Assembly (NCBI GenBank): GCA_963693285.1
Contig: OY848917.1
Location: forward strand, 6,520,118-6,584,117
Source: Xestospongia muta
Lineage: Eukaryota > Porifera > Demospongiae > Haplosclerida > Petrosiidae
Length of the DNA: 64,000 nt
Direction: 5' to 3'
Shown: one piece after another, positions 33,292 through 44,521 of the stretch
How positions within the stretch are numbered: the stretch's first letter is position 1
How the letters are laid out: every line of letters starts with the position of its first letter
The notes under the pieces: model-generated
The model's database searches: none
Told to the model about the DNA's origin: nothing
What the model saw: only the letters and a program-made list of their open reading frames with translations
Program-made: the position numbers and the translations under genes

Positions 33292-35222
33292 TCAAACAGG
33301 TAAGTCCTTTAACTTTTGATTGTAATAATCTCCAATACCACTGATCTGTTGCTGAATCTTAGTAATAAATAACTTTTTTTCGGTGTCATCACCTGGAAGT
33401 TTGGACTTTGCTTTGCTCATTACCCATGAAATAATACCAACAAGAACTAAAGGAGCTAGTGATGGCATCATTGCACTTATACCATCTCGATAATGAAAAC
33501 CAGCTACTGTTATTGTCACATAATAAGCTAAAGTAATAGATGAAATTGAGAAAAGCAAACAGCTTCCACCAATCAATTCCTGTGCATGTGCTCTACCAGT
33601 TGACCCACAAGCAACACATGATCGTATAAAACCAGCCATAAAGAGCCCTAAAGCAAAGTATATAGCTAAGCAATTTAAAAGTAAAGCTCCAACTTGTAAT
33701 GGGAAAGTTACGATCATGAGCATAAACCAACCCAAATGAAAAGACAGTAGTTGTAACAGCAAGGATATCATCACTACTGCCAATAGATGTATAAATATAT
33801 ACAGAGACAGACAACATCGTTGAGACCGAGTTTGGATTGTCACAGTTGGACAAGTACACCCTCGTACACCAGCTGTACGAGCAGTTATATAAAAATTTGC
33901 AATTGTAAGTAGAAATATTGGTAATGGAAAAGGTAATGCCATAAGCTTAAACAGATATTCCTCAGCATACGTTACTATACCAAAAAGCATTTTTGCCACT
34001 AGCCAATCATAGTTCAGAACAATTAGCAAAGCAAACAAACTTGCAAATGTGAATCCCCAAAATAGAGAGACATTGCGCTGACCAGATTCATACAAGATTT
34101 TCTGAGGAAATGGCAAAATTCCCAACTTACGAAGCATTAGAGGAGTTAGTAACATCAACCCAATTGATGATGCATAACCAGAAAATACAATTGCAGCAAC
34201 GATAACAAATGCAGCATCTCTAAATTGATCAGTGTTTTCCTCCAAAATAGTCCTCTGTTGTCTTTGGTTGTAATAGTAAGTATAAGCTGAATATCCATGT
34301 AATTTGTCCCCTTGAATGCTTGAGTATTGTGGCAGCTGTAAAGATATAATATTAAGATAAAGGATTATTGAAAATATGGCAGTTGTGATTATCAATGTAA
34401 ATACTACACTTATATTATTTGGCGATGTTAACATTTAAGATAGTGTGAAATGTCAACAGATGCATTAACTCCAATATCAGTGCCAAACATCTCAAACCTT
34501 CCATATAGTATAACATCACAGCGATTGTTATAGTTATCAAATGATTGTCTTTGTATATATACCAAATAGGGTAATTTAAAATGTTAAATTAACCAGACAA
34601 ATTTTTTAAGAGACCAAATATGCACAGACTAAAATTAATGACTTCAAATTCTTAAAGTCAACATATAGCTTTAAAATTATAGTGATCTTCAACTAAATTT
34701 AGACACTTACTATTATTACCTTTACTTTCAATGATAACTCACTTTCACTATCAATTTATTGAGAGTAAAAAGTGGATCAAGTTTAGAAGAGTCACAAGGA
34801 GGGCTTAAGACAATATTGGTCTGCCTAGACGAATGTCCTATGAATACTCCACTAAGTAATTGCATATCTTCTGGCCCCAGATAGAGAAACACAGGTGAAG
34901 ATATCCACTGAAATGTAACATCAGCTGTTATATTCTTTATGTTATCTGGGTGACTTGTGATGATATTGTGATTCTCAGTGATAGCATTATAGTAGATATT
35001 GACTGTTACCCACAATGAAGAGTGACTGTTTGGAGGGAAAAATCCATTATCAATACTCTCTATATTGAACGGGTTAGATTGTAATGATTTTTCCAGTTCA
35101 TGAAGAGAGGTAACACAATTGTTAATAGTATTCACTGTAATGTCACCAGTTGGATCTGTCATTGATGACACAGTAGCAGAAGCACTAAATACAAAAACTA
35201 CTATGAGCAGTAAATTCATCAT
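33292..35222 (-). CDS. Two-exon multi-pass membrane protein with GFFP ectodomain, member 2 (507 aa spliced)
   Basis: Exon 1 is 35222-34743 (160 codons), exon 2 is 34335-33292. The 407 bp intron has donor AAA/GTGAGT and acceptor TTTACAG/CTG, phase 0, at the same place as in member 1 (VK/LPQYSS against AK/LQHFTS). It has a signal peptide (MMNLLLIVVFVFSASATVSS), an ectodomain with TSLHELEKSL, IESIDNGFFPPNSH and LSPPCDSS, then HGYSAY shortly before the first of about 7-8 membrane segments (~201-470; for example YLFKLMALPFPLPIFLLTI). A cysteine-bearing loop (CTCPTVTIQTRSQRCC) separates segments 3 and 4. The GYSAY-TM layout and intron position prove it a tandem duplicate of member 1. Function unknown. 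Confidence 0.8.
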
Positions 35223-37172
35223 CTTGTTAAACTAAGTACTGCAAATTGTATTGCTGATAGTATTTCCTGCAGGGTAATGCTGGTACAATAAGTCGTATTT
35301 TGGGCCTATATTGTCTTCCTATACATAAACTTGTAGACTACCTACCAGTAGCGATCTGGTCTATTGCACAATTGTGCAACTACACCTTGGCCTTTACCTG
35401 GATTTTCCCCCAAAATGTCGTCACAATCTACCACGTGCAGATTTAGTCTATTTTAAGAATTATGTCATGATGATGTCATGTTTTTACAACAACATCACTC
35501 TAGACTTGCAGTGTTATAAGAATGAATACCGGTATCAGATCACTGGCGGAGCTAGGGGTATGCACAGGCACCTTTTTTATTCAGCAATAAATAATGTTCA
35601 TCGTCAATCACAGGTCACATCCTGTGGTAAAAATGATTACTTTAAGTATATTCATAGCAAATTCTTGCAACCACACCTTACAAAGCTATTATACCTCGAT
35701 GTTTTTATAAATATCATAATACAATAATTGATTAATAGCCACGTGTAGCGAAAAATATTGTGAATATGACTAGGTGCCAAGTAACAGTGACTTCTTTGGG
35801 ACTAGTTGCTGTTACTCCTCCTGAGAAAAGAAATGTTACTTCCCCCCTCCCTCCCACCCACTTCCGAAATTGTCATGACAGTCTATCTCGTGTAGAGTTA
35901 GTCTATTTTAAGAATTATGACATGATGTAATATTTATACATGGACATTATTGGGGAACTTACATTGTCATAAGAATGAACATTAGATAGCTATAGAATTA
36001 TGATCCGTTATTGACAGCATATCTTATCAATAACACATATCTAGTAACAGACAGTACTAGACCATATATTTTTCATTGTGTAAACTGACGTCTACAGCTA
36101 GCTATTGAGCCAGCTAGAGAATATAGTTAGCACATTGTATATATAAGTTCACTGTACTTGTTTAGGAAACTGTTGAAATAAATATCTATATTGGTGATTT
36201 TATTTAATCACAAAGACTACATAGATGGATGAGATTCTACAAAGAAATATGTTTGATCACAAAAAGAAACATGTACATTGACTTACCAGATAAACTATTA
36301 TGAAATTATTTATGTTTAGATGACATTAAATTATCTTCAAGATTTTGATTTAAATTTTCGTTAACCATAGCATCTTTTTCCAGTAGAATGTAGTCACAGA
36401 ATTGCAATAAAGGGCTACAGTCATATTGGAAGTGATGTAATTGGTTCTTAGCAACATGTCCAAATGGTTACTATTGTTAGAAAGTTAGTTTTTAAGTGTT
36501 ATTTTTTGAAAACTTAATGTTTTGGTCATGATGATCAGTTCAATGACATAATCTTTACTAGTGTCATCATTATATAAACATTATATGTTAATGATAAAGA
36601 TGCTAAAAATGATTACAAATTGAGCTAAATCAATTATCAATGTGTATACATGTACATGAGAGTAATGACAATGCCTGCCTTTTAAAAATGCCATTAACAT
36701 ATAATATTTGTATAATACTGGTTCTTGTAAGAATTACATCATCGAACTAAAATTAATGACATCCAGCAAAAAAATTGAAATAACCACAATAACAATAGCC
36801 AAAGCAATGTTGCCGTAACAATAACATTATAAGAATTATTATAATACATATAACTACATATAACTATGTATTATGTCATTAAAGAAACTAATATTGAAAT
36901 ATTATTATGAACTACAATTTTTTTATTTTTGTAAATAATTACTTTATTGAAGTTGTAATAATTGTTTTGTGTTGTGATAAGACAAGACACTAAATCAACT
37001 TGATATAATTACTTAATTAAAAGTTATTAAGCTAAACATAAAATATGACAGCTTTGTAAAATATACTGGATTTTTAATAACAAACAAATACTTCCTCTAT
37101 AACAAGTAATTAAAGAAAACATCTTAAATACTTTCAGTAATGTTTTGTTCTTAGAACATTTCAAGTGTCCTG
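35223..37172. repeat. 3' flank of copy 4 with an internal tandem duplication
   Basis: Nearest member 2, 35250-35330 holds a short GTCGTATTTTGGGCCTAT text like the arm of the fold-back element at 50.6 kb. Two related pieces at about 35395-35540 and 35865-35980 (both with TTTAGTCTATTTTAAGAATTAT or a close variant) show a local duplication. From about 35690 on, the sequence parallels the copy 3 3' flank (19490-21111). No gene seen. Confidence 0.6.
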
Positions 37173-40100
37173 TTACCATTCTTCATATTGAAAAGAATCA
37201 TCATCTCTTAGCGGAGGCACCAGATTTCCTCGGGATCTAGTTCTGTTCTTACTAAATATTTTCTTGATTCTCTTGCATTTTCCATTAATAAAAATATATT
37301 GTACACACTTCCTGATACAACGAAAACGACTCAAAGATAAATAGCTATGATATAACAGAATGGCAAAGAAGGTGACAAAGCTAACAACAATTATAATTTT
37401 TGTTATTGTTGTAATAGTACTCTCTGATGAGATATAGGCAAGATGCGTAATAAAATTGACCAAAAGTAGTACCATAAACCACAAGTCTAATGCATTTAAA
37501 ACACTACTTTTAAATGGTAAGAACACACCTTCTGCAAAAGTAAATGACCCCAATATAATAAGTGACAGTAAAAGCTGTAAAGTCATGTTACTACCTTGAA
37601 GAACAGCATTTACAATGTAGACAAGAGACATAACTATTAACCTTAAACCAAACCAGTATCTTAAATTGTCTTTGTAAGGTCCATGAATAGCATCAATAAA
37701 TGGACGAAAATATCTGGCAATGAAACGACTTTTTAACATTTTAACCCCAAACAATCCAACCAATGTAAAAGGTACAATGAAGAGAGATAAGACTGCAATA
37801 CTAACACACAATAGTACAATATGGAAAGGATTCTGACCATAAAGGACACTGCCATCACTAAACCAAACCAGTAATTCACCAGAACTATTAGTGCTATTAT
37901 AATAAATGTGTGCTGGAGTGAAAACAAGTAATGATATGGATAAAAGATCTGAGTAGGAGATGTACATCAATGTTACAAGTACTTGTACAGAGGACCCAAC
38001 AATAAGGTTAGCAATCCTGGTAGAACATCGACTTAAGAGAACAATGACAGCTACTATTAGCCAAAAGTAAAGTGGAAAAATGTACAATATAGCAGTCTTC
38101 TTTAGCTCATTCAGATCATTTGTTATATACACAGGTATATTCCATTGATATTTTAAGGAAGTAAGCAAATACACCATATATTGTAAAAGCATGTTCTTCA
38201 TGCCCACTTCAGATGATGGTATAGCATATGGCCATTTAATATTTAGCCAAAATATAAAACCTCCAAGTGTACCAAAGTCAATTGTCAATCTTAAACTAAA
38301 CAATAGTAATACATACACTATACCACCTACTATACCAAATGATATAGCAAGTACAGAATGTAGTGTATTAGAACACTGGTAACAATCAGTACTCCCTATG
38401 ACAATACTGTAGCCCTCTTTACATTGACCACATAGCCATCCCATACGATTCCCTCTACACATAATATCAGGCTGTGTTATATTAATAGTTGTATTTGGTA
38501 GACAGTATCCAGGTGGACAATGTTCTGTATAAGCGATGATAGTTTCATTATCTACAACACCAAGCCATGAATGAGATGGAATATTTATTGTTGTATTATT
38601 GATGTTGCATTGTGTAATACCAAATCTTTTTAGAAATGAACTACATACACATGCTTTGGTCTCATCTCTATATGTTAATCCTGGTGGACAACTTTGTGAA
38701 ATCAGTTCAATTCTAGTTGTAGGAATATATCCCAAGACCTCAAAGTGTAAGTACATTATACCTTTAATATTTTTTGAAAAGATGGTAAAATATAAAGACG
38801 TACAACTGTTGCTATAGACAGATTGAATTTGTTGTTGAACAGGTAAAAGATGTGTTATGTCCTCTGTGTATGTTTGGCGGCTATGATTAAACCAATATTC
38901 CTCAAATTTAGTCAACCTGGTAGAAACTTGAGCATATGTTGGATTACCAATTAGATCATAAGCTTTTAAACCAATTGTAATGGTTTCACCAGGATACACT
39001 TTAATCTGGTAATTATTTTCAACATTATTAATATTACAACGATGAGTTTCAACAGCTAATGATGATATTTGACTAAACAAAGGATCATTGCCTTTTGCTT
39101 CAAAGTGAAATAACTTTTGATATATATGACTAGAATTTACTTCTTTTATGTATAACTGTTGACAGTCATACAATGGAGACATATAGATTGAATTTCCAGC
39201 CAAAGTGGCTGTGTTGTTTTTAAAGATCAATTTAGCATTTATTTGGAAGATGTTCTGATTTACTACTTGAATAGCACATAGCGGTTTGGTAGTGGGCAGA
39301 CTCTTTCAATGTGTGAATAAATTGCACCACCATAAAAAGAAGCATGGTTATTAATAAAAGATGCAGTAGTTGATTCATGAATAAAGAGATGTGATGATAA
39401 GTCAAGTCGGATAGCAGCTCCATGACTAGCTTTGTTGTTATTAAAAAATAGTGTACCATTTAAATGAATATCACTGTTGTATGCTTGTATTACTGAGCCT
39501 GTAACTTGTTCAAAAACGTTATTTTCTCCATTGAAATAAACTGATTTGGTATTAAAGAAAACCATTTTGCCAATATTAAGAGCTGTGTTTAACGATGAAC
39601 TTTTAGCAAAAATATAAATAGAATTGAAAACTATTTGCAAGTTTTTTTGTTCCTTTCTTGATTCAGAGAGAATAAATGATTTCGTATTCCAACGTAATTT
39701 TGAATATACTCCAAATAATTTAGGTGTATTCTGAGATTAACAGACTCGGTAGTTGATATAATATGTATAATTGAGTGATTATATTGATTTGAAGTAATAT
39801 AAGGGTTAAAATCATTATTAGTATAACGATGCATAGCATGACTGTCAATAATCTTACTATCTGATATAGTTAATATATTCCACGGTGTATGATAGGTACT
39901 TTTATCATTAAAAGTTGTAGTGACCATACAACCTATTCTAAATAGGTCAATATTTCCATGATATAGATTATGATGAAATGTAGAGCTGATTATTGTAACA
40001 GAAGTATTTCCAACTGGTGCATCACTAAAAATAATTGCTAAACCATCAAAGACACCACCTAAATCTTCATTCCAATATCCATATGATAATAGTACATTAG

Positions 40101-40914
40101 CACTGTAGTTTCCTTGACTAAAGATAACTGTCATACCAGCTGCAAATGCACTAATTGCTTTTGGCTCTTTATCATCAACTTGAGCTGCAATGTTAATATC
40201 AGTATATGGTACAATGTTGTAATTGCCTTTTATTATTGTTTTGTTTACAACCACATGTGCTTCTAATACTCCTATTCTGTTGTACAAGTTACTAAAGTAC
40301 AATATAAGTCCTGATCCACCACAACTAGTAAGTACTTTTTCAGAACATTGAGCACTACCAGATGTAGAAGTGATGTTGATATTATTAAGGGTAACATTGT
40401 TATCGATATTAATTAAAAGAATAGCAAAACCATAATAGTTGTTAATGTTAACCCCAAACATTGTGATATGAGAGGAATAACTGACAAACAATGTAACTGA
40501 CTGACCCTCATGAAAATAGAAAGCTGTATCATTAGGATATAGAGTACTAGTTGACGGCATAGGTCCTCCACACTGTGTTATATGTACATTTTCAATCATC
40601 AACCCACTAACATTATAAAAACCAAAGCCAACAGATTCATAACTATTATTATAATGTCTGCAAGTGATAATAGCAGAAGTTATTGATGCACTACGTAAAG
40701 TGATATTTGAAATGTTACTCACCAAACAAAAAGAACTTGAGGACAGAATGTGGTTCACTTTAGGAGAGAGGAGTAGCTGAGTGTCTGTTAGAAGAGGATG
40801 ATCTGGATCACAGAGGTATTTGTCTAGATCACCAAGTTCTTTTAGTAAGTGAATACGAGACAATGTTAATGTTGAACAGGACACAAGTAAGAGAAACAAC
40901 AGCACAAGAACCAT
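37173..40914 (-). pseudogene. Receptor copy 4: full-length paralog with two 1-bp deletions
   Basis: All parts are present: signal peptide (MVLVLLFLLLVSC), core (GFGFYNVSGLMIENVHI), GGAI repeat, Cys-rich module, hydrophobic segments and tail (PPLRDDDSFQYEEW). Compared with copy 3, one G is missing near 39677 (AATGATTTC for AATGGATTTC) and one T near 39301 (AGACTCTTTC for AGACTTCTTTC). The frame therefore runs 40914-39631, then 39640-39263, then 39230 and below. The total of 3,742 bp plus two bases is exactly 1,248 codons, so nothing else is lost. Either a very young pseudogene or two sequence errors. Its 5' end matches copy 9 and its 3' end copy 3. Confidence 0.85.
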
Positions 40915-43428
40915 AGTCTTATTCGTGCTAGACTATTTGAGTATGAAGAGCTGATTAACTTCTGATAGTCTTGTCTTGTGTCTCTCTGTTTAGATGTAAG
41001 CGGTATTATCTATTTATATAAGTTGGATACTATAACAAAAGTCCCATGACATCATTTGGTAAGCTGCTATCCATTATGACAGTATTTTAAGCTAATTTGC
41101 ATGTTATTTTATATTGATGATGCAATTATCAACAGTTTATCAACAGATCAGCTTGATAATGTAATAACATTAAAGCCATTTTCAACTGTACATAACAAAC
41201 AGTAGAATTTACAGTTACATTCTAATTGAACACAGATATAATAGTTATCACTTACCTATAATAATGACAATAACAATTTTTACATTGCAACTACAACTAA
41301 ATAATTGAAGACACAAACAGCAATCAAGTGTGTATATCAATGATAAGTTTATACTAAATTACACCCTGTATTGTATGTATCTCATGTATAAAATAGTGGT
41401 TGTTTTTGTGTTCTGGTCAATTGTTAATTTTCAAACAAAAACAGAGAAATAATAGAAATTTATTATAATCCTGTCATTTGATCATTGTAAGTACACATAT
41501 GCACAGCTACCATCTACAGAATACTTAGATCATATTCATTCATTGCTTGGTAACTTTTCTTGTTTGTCATTCAATGTTGTTGATGTTTTTGACTTAATTG
41601 ACAACAAACATTATCACTAGTAAACTTATTTTGCTTTTATAGAAGAAACGTAAACTGTCAATAAAATAATGCTTTATGTTTGGAAAAGTGAAAAAATATA
41701 GCAATTAGTAAATCCATATGAACAGTATATAGGTCTTTACTTGCAACAACCTTAACATTACAATCTATTGTGCTTAGTATGTAGTGTTGGATCTATACAT
41801 ATTATGTTGAGTCTATACATATTATGTATTTCAAATCTTTCCATCTTACAGGTTTTATAAACAAGTCCATGTTTTATGTGTCATCAAAACTAATAAGGCC
41901 TTATCCATGAGAGTGGTGTTTATTCAACTAAAATACTTGTTTGAATTTAAAAATTTGTTTAAACAGAAATGTGAAAACTATTATTTTGTGATATTCTTTG
42001 ACAAATATGCTGGTAGATCCTCCTAAGAGTTCCTCTTGATCAATCTGGTTACTTAGTGACTAAAGTGTAAGCATTCATAGTTTGGTGTTATGAGTACTAT
42101 GAGAGTTGGTCCATTTTTGCTAGATCTGTATTATAGATATAGGGATAACATCCGTGTAAATATTTGTGGAGCAACTTTGTAAACAACTGTCCATTATGAC
42201 AGTATTCTAAGGAAATGTTTGATGTTATTTTGCATTAAGAATTTAAGTATTAACAGCTTGTCAACAAGGTGACATGTTAGTACAATAACATTAGAGCCAT
42301 TTGGAAGTGTACACAAACAGTAGTTACATGTTGTTTACTAATAACTGTATGCTATTCTAGAATATTCTACACAATATTACACAGGATATACAGTTAAATC
42401 TAATATACACAATTAAAGCTAATAGTACAAAGTATACAATTATAAAGATGAAGTGGAAAAACAACAAAAAGTCTAGTGATATGTATGTCATTCTATCAGT
42501 CTCTACTAGTCTGTCAAATTGATTAGCTATTAAACACGTATACCCACTCAGTATTTCAAGTTCACTATAGCTATTGGCATGGCCTTATTACTACATCTGT
42601 AATATAATACAATTCCAAAGATGAAAATAATTTATTCTTACTCTCATATCTCTTGTCATCATCATTTCCATTATATCCACTCCCTTCAAGATGCATATGT
42701 CATCACCGCATCCATTTTCTTATTAGATTATTATTCTTATAAAATACAATTACAAAGATGAAAAGAACTTATTCTTACTTTCATATGTTGCCTCTCATCT
42801 CCACTCCCTCCTAAGTGTCACGTGTAAGCCGTGCCTATTTAGAGGAAGAGTTTTGATTCCAAAGTATCGTGGGGGTAGATCTATATGTAGGCGTTTTTAA
42901 TTGAATATTTCTCTACTTAATAAATCTTGCGCTATAAGTGTCCAGGCTTAGCTCCTTTGGACTCTGTTTTCTCTTTCTCTCTTTCTCTCTCTCTTTGTTG
43001 TATACAAGCAGCTAGTTATTCTAATTGTATTGCTATAGCTTGTAGTAACTAGTGTTAAAATAATATGACCAAAACATCTATAACCTACCAATAATTTAGT
43101 TATAAGTATAACTTTAACCTCCTCTCTTGGAAAATTTTTAAAGCTCAAACAAGACTAAACATGAACATTTGGCAACTTCATTAATTCTTACATTCTTTGT
43201 ATAAATAACATTATTGCAATTGCAGCACTAATAAGAATTGTCATTCTGATCACAATATAGGGACATCTGTAAATGTTATATTATTCTTTTCATAAACTAA
43301 ATGCTCTTGCATTATTTTATGACTATAAATATAATGAATATATATAATAAACTAAATGCCTAGAATCTAAACCTAAACGTTGGAGCTAGTGGTCAAATAA
43401 TAATATAGAAGAATTAAGAAATGATAAA
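40678..43428. repeat. Near-identical 2.75 kb block, copy A (partner 57017-59767)
   Basis: Position for position at an offset of 16,339 bp, the lines I compared by eye are the same, with one mismatch noted (T at 43188, G at 59527) and no indel. The block runs from about codon 79 of receptor copy 4 through its class 2 promoter and 5' flank, including a distal promoter module (about 42170-42330) and the GGGGGTAGATC / CT-rich end. Similarity drops abruptly at 43429. Confidence 0.9.
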
Positions 43429-43670
43429 TTAAAAACAGTGACCTTTTAGGTGTAAAGTACACAGGATATACAGTTAAAGTACACAGGATATACACCTAGT
43501 GTTAGGTGTATTTATATATATATGTATTAACTAGGTGTGGCACGTATTTCAACTTTTGTATTGTGTTTGAAAATGTATTTGATGTTGTCGATGTAACAAA
43601 CATGATTCTTCACTGATGTTACAATTTCAATAAGGCTACTGTTACCACTCTCCTCTCTCTAATTGTCTTG
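43429..43670. other. Linker between identity block and relic, with a short direct repeat
   Basis: Contains GTACACAGGATATACA twice (about 43456-43495) and a GTGTTAGGTGT inverted piece. The partner linker (59768-59943) has different text at the start but rejoins at ACTAGGTGTGGCACGTATTT. Confidence 0.6.
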
Positions 43671-44011
43671 TGTTAATAAAATCTGTTTCTCTGAAGAAAT
43701 ATTGTTGTGGTTAAACTCATTTTCTACCAAACACTTCTGTTGTATGCTTTAAAGCATATTATGTCCTCAAATTCTTTTGTCTGTTAAGTAACACATCAAA
43801 TATCACCTTAAGTAGTATATTAGAAACTCCTACATTTTTTACTTGTAGGCAACAAAGTGAAATTATTCATCTATTGGCTTTGGGTTCTATAATATTATTG
43901 GAATTCATTTTAATATATACTTGTAACAGATTGTGGGGCCTACCTACACCATTGACTAACATCCCCTGCATCTATCACTTTTTAAAGCTATTTTCATGAG
44001 TGTCAAACAGT
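43671..44011 (+). pseudogene. Receptor N-terminal relic on the + strand, copy A
   Basis: Read on the + strand, the text runs through the family's N-terminal landmarks in order: KKYLC-like start, AAATTCTTTTGTCTGTTAAG (NSFCLVS), AATATCACCTTAAGTAGTAT (NITLRS), ACTTGTAGGCAACAAAG (TCRHYNN), TTGGCTTTGGGTTCTATAAT (GFGFYN), and TTTTCATGAGTGTCAAACAG (FHEGQS). Many stops and indels make it an old pseudogene, and its orientation is opposite to the neighbouring receptor copies. It ends exactly where the gypsy-tail repeat starts. Confidence 0.75.
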
Positions 44012-44521
44012 AAGAAGAAAAGATTCAGAGAAGACATATCGAGTCAGTTACTAACTTCAGTTGAGACTGCTAAAGGAACTGTTACAGAAGATTTTGTATC
44101 CAGAGAATACTGGTACAGACACTACCTCTAGTAACTAGAGAATGGATGCTACACTGACATAGAGTCTGTTCCTGCATCTCATGTTACTACAACTAGTCAT
44201 TATTTAAATTACTATAAACATCTGGACATCCAGACAGACTCACTTATTAAGGATGGAGAAGATGCAATGTATTTTTATTCATTTTGATATATCATGTGAT
44301 AATGTATGAACACATGGTTACCTTTGAGTTATTTTATTCTCTCTCTGATTGTTAAGTTGTGTTCTGCCAGTTGGGTTTATCAAATGTATTTATAACATTA
44401 TATATAGGTGAAGCTCATCATTGTGAAGGCATATTCTAATAGAAAGGTGACAACACCTACATACTATCTACTTGCAGGAATCCTAAAGCATTTACACACA
44501 TTAAGTTATCATGATATAGAA
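44012..44521 (+). repeat. Gypsy-tail repeat, copy 2 of 3
   Basis: Matches 8675-9230 and 60285-60790 (for example CATAGAGTCTGTTCCTGCAT and GAAGCTCATCATTGTGAA) without the (TA)n insertion. It is joined on one side to the + strand receptor relic and on the other to the truncated end of copy 5. Confidence 0.8.

Noticed and set aside
42948..43148. 66-codon minus-strand frame present identically at 59287-59487
   Set aside because: Its identity is explained by the 2.75 kb duplicated block; it is built on a CT-rich run and has no protein features.
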